From Rosa chinensis (lineage: Eukaryota > Streptophyta > Magnoliopsida > Rosales > Rosaceae): a DNA stretch of 64,000 nucleotides. The position numbers and the translations under genes are program-made. The first letter of the stretch is position 1; every line of letters starts with the position of its first letter. Of this stretch, positions 40,207 through 49,592 are shown one piece after another. Below the pieces are notes generated by a model, which was not told where the DNA came from, made no database searches, and was given only the letters and a program-made list of their open reading frames with translations. Location of the stretch: NCBI RefSeq assembly GCF_002994745.2, contig NC_037093.1, forward strand, positions 44,372,384-44,436,383. Reading direction: 5' to 3'.

Positions 40207-40795
40207 TAACATACCCTTCCGCTGCCATAAGACAGACAAGAAGATGTGTTAGTACTTACAGTGGTACATAGAACTAGGTCACTCATTTGACATTGAATAC
40301 ATCGTAGACATAGAGGGATCCCCATGTGGTACTACGCCGGCGGCGCTAGAAAATAGAAGAATCTGACCCTCCCAACCTAACTTTGAAACCAGTGAATTTA
40401 GTCGCCTAGAGACCTCAATTGGTGTACAACTAGAGACACTGAGACTTAAGTCGACAAGACCAAGATCCAATACTAAACTAGATAGGAAAAAATCCACTAG
40501 ACTGCCCCAGAAAAGACCTACATAGAAATTAGACAAAAGCTAATAAATATAGGGTTGGACTAAGGGCCTAAAACCTAGCCCAAAATAATGGACTAGGTCA
40601 GAACCCAAGCCCAACTGCTCGTGGCCCAATAAGGTGATCCACTAAGGAATAGCACCAGGCCCATCAATCTGGTAAGGTCTAGTCTAACTTCTCCACCAAA
40701 GCCCCGTCGTGCATCACCATCCGGCCTAGGTCCGGCCGACCCACATCACCCAACCGGCAACACCACAAGCCGCCCTGCCACGCCAGCATCCCAGC

Positions 40796-41596
40796 TAGGG
40801 GTCATCATTTGGCCCTTCGGCCCTAAGCCCGCCCAAAGCCCGCCCGGCCCATAGGGCCGAAGCCCTACCCTACCCTTGCATTAGGGCGGGCCGGCCCGAC
40901 CCTTTCTCAAATAGGGTAGGGTAAGGGCCATGCAATTGAAACCCGGCCCGGCCCTTCGGCCCTACCCGTTTGAGCCCGTTAGGGCCAAGCCCGGCCCGGC
41001 CCTCTAGGCCCGCTCGTTTAAGCCCTAATTATTTTCTATTTAAAAAATAAATTTCTTTTTTTCTATAACATACAACTTATCTTTTTTTTGGTAATTGATT
41101 TCCTAAGCTTTATTTTCTCTAATTCTTGTTTCCTTTGTTAAATAAAAATTAATTTAGAGATTTAGAGAGATAGTTAATTAAATATAACCTCATTAACTAA
41201 TATTTATAAATGTTATAACTTATAAACTAATCTCAATATATATATATATATATATATTAAATATGATCAACAAAAAACAATGAGTCTTATATTGCCTATA
41301 TGACTATGGAGACACATTTTAAGGAAAAAAAATAATGTATTTCTTTTTGTTAAACTTAAACAAATTAAAGCCCTTTTAGGCCCATTTCGGCCCTATTTGG
41401 AAGGCCGGCCCGACCCGGCCCTTTCGGCCCTAGTGACTCGGGCTTTTCAGGCGGGTAAAGGTTAGCATATTTAAGCCTCGACCCTACCCTACCCGGCCCT
41501 AAATTTTGTTGACTTTGACTAGGCCCTGCCCGGCCCTACCCTAAGCCCTAAAATTTAGGGTAGGGCCGGCCCTAGCCCGGCCCATGATGACCCCTA
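40796..41596. mobile_element. Non-autonomous hAT element nested in the retroposon, 801 bp
   Basis: Ends TAGGGGTCATCAT...ATGATGACCCCTA, with a perfect 8-bp duplication ATCCCAGC (40788-40795 and 41597-41604), which is diagnostic for hAT. Both ends are rich in GGCCC/GGGCC blocks (e.g. GGCCCTTCGGCCC) in both orientations, a usual arrangement for hAT transposase-binding repeats. The centre is AT-rich with a TA tract (about 41237-41258). No transposase. Confidence 0.88.
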
Positions 41597-42008
41597 ATCC
41601 CAGCGATAGAAGCCATTCCGTGCCCGGCTGTCGCGACATGCATCAGCCCAGAAACAATTCTTGATCCAGGCCTCGAAACCCACCACCAATCAACCATTGC
41701 ACCGGCGATCCAAACCAAGCAGCAGAGATCGTTTACCAAACCGTAAAGCACTAACACCGCCGTTGCCACCCTCCCAGCCGAACCATCTGACGAAGCCCGT
41801 GCATATTCCTCCGACCGACTCCTATGGACATGTAGATCTCCCATTTGACAGCAAACCCCATGGCGGCGGCGAGGCCGGAGGCCAACGCCAATGCCCTGGC
41901 GCCGCCGGACGGGAAGGGATTCAAGCGGTTTCGGACCTTAGGGTTTCTCGAGGTGAGAGAGAAACTTTTGTTTGAAGATATGGGTGTCCCTATTTTGTAA
42001 GATGAGAT

Positions 42009-42643
42009 GTTTTTGTTATTTGTGTATGTACTTTTATTTCATTCAGAGGACTGACCTAATTGGTTTTGAATTGCATTAAATAAGGTTTTCATGGTTATAT
42101 TTTGATTGTATCAAAAAAATTGCAGGCAGTGATGGCTTTAGTATTCCTTTGGATTACAAGGTGATGGCCTACTCAATTTGAATCTTTGCCATTGGGCTTT
42201 TGTTTCAGTTTTGTCTTAGTTGGCCCAGGTGGGTCTTCTTTTGTAATTTGCCCTGTTTCTTTTTAATACATGATAACTGTTATGCCAAAAAAAGAATCAT
42301 TAGAATAATATTTTTAGTGTAAAATTTTCTTCCGAAAACTAAAGGACAATCCTCTCAATGTATATCTTCAATTCTAGGCGAGAAATTCAAAGAAAGGGAG
42401 TAAACTTATGAAGTCATTCTATGATTGACGTCAGAAGTCTTGATTGATTACATGCGAATACACCCCTCCCCTCGACTAACACACATTTTATGGCACAAGT
42501 TGTTAATACCAAGAAAATTAATATTCATGTCCAATAGACATTTAAAGTCCAATACAAAAATATAGATGACATTAATACGCAAAACTACAAATTATGGGCT
42601 TTAATAGCTTAAAACCCATTATGTTAGAAAAAAACTCTCAATC
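42009..42643. other. Intergenic, possible retroposon remnant
   Basis: Around 42130-42290 there is a stretch ending in TTATGCCAAAAAAAG that resembles the 3' end of a LINE-type element. No target duplication was found and there is no gene. Confidence 0.4.
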
Positions 42644-43416
42644 TTGTAATTCTCTTTCGATTATGCCTTATTAAGTGTCATGCCACGCATGTGGCTCAAG
42701 CTACAACTACGATCTTGGGGCTTACAGAAGTGTGTGTAATATGGAAGGTTACGGAAATATATAATGCTCATTTATTGATTTAGCGTCGTTAGTGATCTCG
42801 ATTTTGGGCCCGAGATCTATGAGCCCTGGAAATATTTAAGGTAGTAAAGTGAAATTATTCTAGACTGAATTTATAATCTTGGTAATTAGTAAGATGCTTG
42901 GGATAAATTATTGAAATTTTTCACAAGGTTACATCTTCAATTTAAGGGTCTGACATTGAAGTACACAATGTCAAGAGTCCGTCAGTATTTTTGGAAAATT
43001 TTTCGGACTTAGGAACTATTTATTATGAATTTCTAAAGTTGGAGAATTATAGAAATTCATTTTAAGTAAAAAAGAAAACTCATGGTGCAATCGAAGGCGT
43101 CCAAATTCCCACCTCTTCATCGTAGCCGTTGAAATTCAATTAAGGAGGCTATAAATAGTGCTTCCGCAAATGAGATCAGACGGAATCTCCTCCGTCCGAC
43201 CACCTCGCGACGGCGAAACCGCATCAATAGCTTCCTCTCCTCGTCGCCGACGTCTCTCTGGAGTCAGATTGTCCAACCGACGGCTCCGGGAAGAAAATTG
43301 AAGTCGGGAAGCTTCGTGTTTTCCGACTGTTCTTCAACAAATTCCGGCGATGGAAAGATCTGCATGTGGTAGGAAAAATACTCCTCTCGTCGTCCTCTTC
43401 GTCGTACTATGATTTG

Positions 43417-43442
43417 TGATGTAGGACGAGAATGTGCCCAGT
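43417..43442 (+). repeat. 26-bp inverted copy of the LTR terminus at the wrong end
   Basis: Starts TGATGTAGGACGAG and ends GCCCAGT. It is the reverse complement of the last 26 bases of the LTR at 44030-44055 (45720-45745 differs by a base). It lies between the target duplication and the normal LTR end TGACGCAG. Confidence 0.9.
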
Positions 43443-44055
43443 TGACGCAGTCAGATTGATAACTAGGTTTACCAGCAATAAACCCAACAAAAAGGTTCTG
43501 GAGTCCACTAGAGATAAAAGAGAAAATTCTCAATTTTGATTGATAATATGATAAAAGATAGTTCTGCAGCCGTTTAAGGTTGCTTATATATGGGAAAGAA
43601 ACCCTAGGGCGACTAACAATGAAACCCTAAAGCCCACGGATTAAAACAAAACAAATCCAAAATAAACTAGAAAACCTAAAATAAAAAGAATGTAAAACTA
43701 GCCTAAAAATATGAAATCACGAATCGGATAATTAAGACGATACATTTTGGCCTAAATCTGATAGGGCTCACCAAAGTGAGTCTTGAAGATCTCGTCGTTC
43801 CCATTCTGGAAAGCTATCATGCGTCTCAAACGGACATTCTGGCCAAAAGTTAGTCAAATCTGATTCAAAATCAAAACCTGACTTTTTGTACGAGTAACTC
43901 GAAAGGTCCAAAACCAAATCTTCTTGAATATTCCAGCGGCTAATAATCTCATTACGCGTGAGTTACCTATTTTCCAATCACTCTTCTTGATTCTACACCA
44001 CTTCTTTGCTTTTATGGTTTTCTGGCTAAACTGGGCACATTCTCGTCCTACATCA
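43443..44055 (-). repeat. 3' LTR of gag-only element
   Basis: 613 bp. The minus strand begins TGATGTAGG and ends CTGCGTCA. Direct repeat of 45133-45745. Confidence 0.92.
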
Positions 44056-44197
44056 TTCTCCTCCACTATGACGGAACTCGCCCTCGAGTTCATCTTGAAT
44101 AAAAGACAAGAATAGGTAGACAAAAGACCTGAGAAAAAATTAGACAATTGAACCTGTGGATTATTGGCCTGATCCTCTGCAAATTTTGATGGCACAA

Positions 44198-45082
44198 TCA
44201 TGAACCCAACGCCAAAGATGAGTCTGTCATATGCATTTTGGCTCTCATACGCAACCTTCGTAGATTCGTCTCGCTCTCAAGGTTGCATTCTTGAATGATA
44301 TCTGGTTCTGAGTGATTTATTTCAGGCTCCAAGACTTCTTCATTATTAATAACCATGTCTACATGAACAATTTCATCTTTAACCTCTTCTTGGTCATGAT
44401 GGATGATTTCTTGTGGAGCATCTTCCATTAGAAATTCTTCTGACTTTTCTTCAGATAAACTATTAATGTCAACAGGCAAAGAAAACTCTTTGGACTTTAA
44501 CTTCTTCTCAAAAACCTTAGGAGGGTAATTCTTGATCGAAAAATCTCTAGGCAAAAATTTTTCGTTAAGAAGACCTTTCATCTTCCTCCATGTTTGAACA
44601 CGCTTTTTTCCTTGCCTCTGACGAGAACTCTGCAATTGATTCCACCAATAAGCAGCATCTTTTTTTAGCTTCCGAGAAACCATCTTAGCCTGCTTGTGTT
44701 TTGGAACCTCCATGATCTCAAAGAAGTTATCCACTTCAACCTGCCAATCCAGAAAATCTTCTACACCCAAGTTGCCTGAAAAGAAAGGAATCTCAGCCTT
44801 GACTTTGTAATCCTGGTCAGCTTGTCCTTGGTGTTCATGTTGCACAATTTCTTCTTCAGACTCAGACTCTGAAGTATTAACAACAACTTCACCACGTGGA
44901 GCCCTAACTCGCTGGCCTCCTTCCCTGCCTCTATTCTGATCGTTGTTGTTGTGGTTGTTTCTCTCTCCCAACAACCCGCGAATTTCTCCAATCTGCTGGT
45001 CCATCCGATTGTTCATGGTGTTGATGGCAGCGGTAAACGCTGCTGTGAGAGTTTCGATATCTAATTTTGTAACTTCACCCAT
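44198..45082 (-). CDS. Gag protein of the non-autonomous gypsy element
   Basis: Uninterrupted frame of 294 codons. The start is the ATG at 45082 ([12 protein letters not shown]), just downstream of the primer site. The first 110 residues are polar with a heptad-like stretch ([15 protein letters not shown]) and an acidic region. The retrotransposon Gag core follows: [20 protein letters not shown], then [13 protein letters not shown] and [14 protein letters not shown], as in Ty3/gypsy capsid domains. The C-terminal 130 residues are acidic (many EE and DE). No CCHC zinc knuckle is seen, whereas autonomous gypsy Gag usually has one. By family it would assemble particles. The open frame suggests recent activity or selection. 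Confidence 0.88.
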   Translation of the reverse strand: MGEVTKLDIETLTAAFTAAINTMNNRMDQQIGEIRGLLGERNNHNNNDQNRGREGGQRVRAPRGEVVVNTSESESEEEIVQHEHQGQADQDYKVKAEIPFFSGNLGVEDFLDWQVEVDNFFEIMEVPKHKQAKMVSRKLKKDAAYWWNQLQSSRQRQGKKRVQTWRKMKGLLNEKFLPRDFSIKNYPPKVFEKKLKSKEFSLPVDINSLSEEKSEEFLMEDAPQEIIHHDQEEVKDEIVHVDMVINNEEVLEPEINHSEPDIIQECNLESETNLRRLRMRAKMHMTDSSLALGS

Positions 45083-45118
45083 TGCTACCAAGGTAAATAG
45101 GAGAGACAGGGAAGACCT

Positions 45119-45130
45119 GCTCTGATACCA
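45119..45130 (-). other. Primer-binding site (initiator tRNA-Met)
   Basis: Minus strand TGGTATCAGAGC, two bases after the 5' LTR end. Confidence 0.9.
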
Positions 45131-45132
45131 CC

Positions 45133-45745
45133 TGACGCAGACGGATTGATAACTAGGTTTACCAACAAGAAACCAAAAATAAAGATTCTGGAGTCCACCA
45201 GAGATAAAAGAGAATAATCTCAATTTTATTGATAAAAGATGATAAGATAGTTCTGCAGCTGTTTAAGGTTGCTTATATATGGGAAAAGAAACCCTGGGGC
45301 GACTAACAATGAAATCCTAAAGCCCACGGATTAAAACAAAACAAATCCAAAATAAACTAGAAAACCTAAAATAAAAAGAATGTAAAACTAGCCTAAAAAT
45401 ATTAAATCACGAATCGGATAATTAAGATTATACATTTTGGCCTAAATCTGATAGGGCTCACTAAAGTGAGTCTTGAAGATCTCGTCGTTCCCATTCTGGA
45501 AAGGAATCATGCGTCTCAAACGGACATTCTGGCCAAAAGTTAGTCAAATCTGATTTAAAATCAAAACCTGACTTTTAGCACGAGAAACCCGAAAAGTCCA
45601 AAACCAAATCTTCTTGAATATTCTAGCGGCTAGTAACCTGATTAAGCGTGAGTTACCTATTTTCCAATCACTTTTCTTGATTCTACGCCGCTTCTTTACT
45701 TTTATGGTTTTTCGGCTAAACTGGGTCCATTCTCGTCCTACATCA
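45133..45745 (-). repeat. 5' LTR of gag-only element
   Basis: 613 bp direct repeat of 43443-44055 with scattered differences. Confidence 0.92.
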
Positions 45746-46148
45746 ATTTGTTTCTGAAATCGTTTAAGTTTTGAATGATTTGGTTTTGGGCGTTTACGGG
45801 TTCTGTCGAAACCACCGTGCACAGCAGATTTTCTAGGCTCCTTGCTTTAATTTCGATGTTGATAATGAACCTAGAGCAGGAACTCGGGCTTGGTCACGCT
45901 AAATTTCATCATTTGAGAAGTGGGAAGCAAACCCGAGCGTGATCGAAGAGTAGCAAGACTATCGACCTTGAAATCTGAATGCTTTCTGCTTGGAGCCGTG
46001 ATTAACCTAGTTAAGGTAAACCATTCTCGTTACTTCCTTGTTGAATTCGAGGTTGGTTTGTTAATCTTGGAAGCTAACCGGCTTGTTGGTAATTGAATGG
46101 TTAAGTTGGAAGAATTCCTTCGGTTGCTGTGTTCTTCGTCGGAGGAGC

Positions 46149-46537
46149 TGATGTAGGACGAGAATGTGCCCAGTTTAGCCAGAAAACCATAAAAGCAAAG
46201 AAGCGGCGTAGAATCGAGAAGAGTGATTGGAAAATAGGTAACTCACGCGTAATGAGATTATTAGCCGCTGGAATATTCAAGAAGATTTGGTTTTGGACCT
46301 TTCGAGTTACTCGTACAAAAAGTCAGGTTTTTATTTTGAATCAGATTTGACTAACTTTTGACCAGAATGTCCGTTTGAGACGTATGATAGCTTTTCAGAA
46401 TGGGAACGACGAGATCTTCAAGACTCACTTTAGTGAGCCCTATCAGATTTAGGCCAAAATGTATCGTCTTAATTATCCGATTCGTGATTTCATATTTTTA
46501 GGCTAGTTTTACATTCTTTTTATTTTAGGTTTTCTGG
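46149..46537 (+). repeat. Truncated LTR of the same gypsy family, opposite orientation
   Basis: Starts TGATGTAGGACGAG and matches the first 389 bp of the 613-bp LTR on the plus strand, then stops abruptly after TTTAGGTTTTCT. No target duplication is visible. Confidence 0.88.
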
Positions 46538-48310
46538 GGATTATGAGAATCAAATTGTGCGACTTGGTTGTTTTGTCCAGAATATAGTTTTGAATGGTGA
46601 ACTTGATATCCGATGATTTCCTGTGAGTTTGATGGTCATGAATTTCGAATTTGGAGTGGATATGTACTGGATGATGGTTGTGTTGAGCAGTTATTAACTT
46701 CAATGCTTGGTTTTGAATAATCATATAAATGGTGATGCTGCTTGAGAACAGTTGGAGTTTGAGAATCAAATCATTGTTTAAAGGTTCTCGACTATGTGTG
46801 GTTGATGGAAATTTTGGATATGTGTGGTTGAATTGCACGTGGTTGTTCCATTTTTGTTATTAAAAATTAACTAAGGTATGTTATGATATATTGGATAGAG
46901 GTGAAATTGACTTGGCAATTTGGCATAATCATGGTTTATTTATCTTGGCTTGTCTGCATGTTGAACGCTACACACTGAGACTCTGTTATCTAAATAGAAA
47001 GTTCGTCATGGTATGTTAAAATGTTGGGTGCGCTTAGTAAATTGGGCGCAATGAATATGAAAGTGAAATAATTTCATTTAAGACATGATTCGTTGTAAGT
47101 GGTTGATATTCTAGTTCCAAGGAAAATGTTCGATAATTTAGATAGTTATCGAACTTGTCAAGATTGGTCAACTATGGGTCAATGTTGGTCATATCCTGGT
47201 CAAACAAGAAAAAGTTGGTCGGACGACTATTTTAATTGTCGAGACTTTAAATATTTGATTCGGCGAGTTGTTAACACTTAGTCACTTACGATGTTGGAAC
47301 TTAAGACTCCAGTCACCCGAGGAATGGAAGATTCGTGAATTCCGGACAACGCAAAATGGTAAAGTTTCGGAATCCAGGTAGGGGATTCGGCACTCACTCG
47401 GTTAGTTATTTTCATATTTAATTTGGTTATGATGCATGATGTGTTGAATGGCTTGGTTACGTTAAAATGCAATGCATACTAACCAAACCGTGAGAAAATG
47501 TGTGATGGCTTGAGAACGAAGGGTGACACTGACTTCCTTGGGTTCGATCCCCTTAACCTCCGGAGGGTTAGCTACACCGGTCGGAGGTGCGCGAACGTAA
47601 TGACGACCCAGTTCTGTGTGTGTAGCTAGGTAGTGGACACTCTCGCTACGCTTACCTGGTTTTAAATTATAATGTGAGGTAAGGTCGTGTAGTGGGTCTA
47701 TGGGACCGGCCATCAGGTAATATGTAGCGCTGTATTTATTTATGTCTCATGCATCGGTTTTGAGTCAAATTTTTTTTTAAAAGTTTGTTGTTTCTTTAAG
47801 TAAAATGGTTTGATTATGTTTTCATATTGGTGCACTACTAAAGTTAAAAGTTTTCAAACCTAACCGGGGTGAAGCCCCTACTGAGCAGCGAGGACGAACG
47901 CTCACCCCTACAACAATGTGGTTGCAGGTACCTTGCATTGGTAACGGGATCGTAGCGGATGGAGCTGGATGTGCAGAATTCAATAACTCCTTCTAACGGA
48001 AGCCAGGTTCCAAATGTCAATCTCGATCTTGTTCCTTGCCACTTGTTATGGTCACTGTGTTGTTAAGTCTATTATTCCTCAACTATTCGAAAATGACAAA
48101 GTTCTAGATGAGCAAATTGAATTTTGTAATTTCAAGAAGTTTTCACCTCAAAAGTATTTCAAATCTTCGCTGTGCATTTTACGAAAAATTTATCAAACAA
48201 AAATGCCTTGCGGTTCTCTAGAACGTAAATTTGGTATTCGGTTTATGTTTTAGAGACTCGCGGCACTGTCATGTGCTCAACCTGGTGAGGTGCAGTTTGG
48301 GGAGTTACAA

Positions 48311-49592
48311 AATCCAAGCCCAATGACTTAAATCGATAGCGAAATTGTGAATATGAGATTTATGCCAACCTTTTTCTTTAAAACTCAAAGCCCAACTTTC
48401 TTCCTCTTCATTGTAATCTTGCCTTCTTCCCCGCAGAATTGTATACACACAGATCGAACTAAGAATCCTCAAGAACAATCGATTCCTTCTGCTAGGTAGT
48501 GAAAGGCAAACCTTCTGACCAGTTATAGAACATTCTTCTTCTTCCTCCTTAAACCATGAGGGCAAAATCCTCAACTTTCCTCGTTTACCTCGTTCCAGGT
48601 TTCATGTCACTACGGTTGCCTCTGTTGCAGCGATTGTCCACTGCTGTAGCAACTTTTGCTTTCTCCCAAATCCTCATCTCTCAAGTAAGCACATCTTTCC
48701 CCAATTTTAGGACAGAAATTGTGTCTAGGTTGAAGAAGAAATGTTTTATCCAGAAATCATGTGTTCCTAATGAAGCCAATATAAAGGGAGATTTGGGACT
48801 GGAATTGGCATCGAGCAAAACCCAGAAAACTTAGAAGCACCAAAGCAATCAAGCCTTCAAGCATAAACCCAGCTCTTGGCCATTTTCTCCCCAAACCTTC
48901 TTCAAATCCACTTTTCCAGAATCCCCATATCTAAAAACCCTCAAATTCTCTCACAGCAATGTATATCTAGCTCCCACACCACGCTTTGCGCCTTCAAGCT
49001 CTGTTCATTATCTGAATCACACACAAAATTTTCCAATTAATCAATTATTGGGTTGATTTTGGCATAGTCAATGCTTAATTCTAAAAGAACCCTCACATTT
49101 TGGCTATCACGGTGGGACTAAGTTGTGATTCAGATAATTTGTTCGTCCTGCAACTCTTCAATTCAAGCATGCTCGTGTTATTCACAATTATTGTTGGATG
49201 AAACTAGCAGAGGCTTCCTTGTTAATATTGTTTACTCAGTACAGTTTCATATTCAGTTGCAGACTTGGGACTTCAACTATGAAAGTTGGAAACAAGAATT
49301 TATAGTGGTGGCAAACCACTGCAGCAAGTAGTATTTCATTTCCATAGTTAAGTAGATGCAGCCATACTTGACATCATGTTTTATGCAATTAACAAGGCCA
49401 CTTGTTAATCTGCTACTCAATACAGACAAGCAAACATCCTTGTGGCTATGGATACATGCATTTTCTTAATGAATCTAGATGGAGGTTCAATTTTTTATCA
49501 CCACAACCATCAAATTATGTTCATGCTAGAATGAAATTTTCTTCTATTTATGGTCACCAAATTCAAGCTCTCTTTGGAAGTGTCACGCCAGT
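48311..49592 (+). other. Unassigned region with a possible short exon
   Basis: An ATG at 48556 opens 92 codons (MRAKSSTFLVYLVPGFMSLR) with a hydrophobic start. No family is recognisable. Splice-like GTAAGC at 48685 could end an exon. The rest shows nothing supportable. Confidence 0.25.

Larger units (their letters stand above)
39773..41990 (-). mobile_element. Non-LTR retroposon (minus strand) with two nested DNA elements
   Basis: Flanked by a perfect 18-bp duplication TATTTTGTAAGATGAGAT (39755-39772 and 41991-42008). A run of 13 T at 39773-39785 is the poly(A) tail on the minus strand. Removing the nested MITE and hAT element leaves about 1.04 kb, similar in size to the retroposon at 14605-15840. 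There is no reverse transcriptase. The 5' end (right side) is GC-rich with AAACCCTAAGG-type sequence. It is probably a non-autonomous LINE derivative. Confidence 0.82.
43417..45745 (-). mobile_element. Gag-only, non-autonomous Ty3/gypsy element (TR-GAG type)
   Basis: Two 613-bp LTRs (43443-44055 and 45133-45745) flank 1077 bp of internal sequence with a primer site, one gag ORF and a purine tract (minus-strand GTGGAGGAGAA before 44055). There is no protease, RT or integrase. The target duplication is ATTTG (43412-43416, 45746-45750). The left LTR carries 26 extra bases (43417-43442) that are the reverse complement of the element's other end, so both outer termini are identical inverted sequences. 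The Gag-only layout matches the terminal-repeat-with-GAG class known from plants, which would depend on an autonomous partner. Confidence 0.88.
42644..48310 (+). mobile_element. Probable solo LTR (long gypsy type) containing nested elements
   Basis: Ends TTGTAATTC...GAGTTACAA with AATC on both outer sides (42640-42643, 48311-48314). A promoter-like CTATAAATAG lies at 43149-43158, about 500 bp in. The segment near the right end (GGGGTGAAGCCCC, CAGCGAGGACGAACGCTCACCCC, about 47870-47910) resembles the 3' part of long plant Ty3/gypsy LTRs. Without the nested insertions it is about 2.9-3.3 kb. No second copy or internal domain is in the window, so solo LTR is an inference. Confidence 0.5.
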
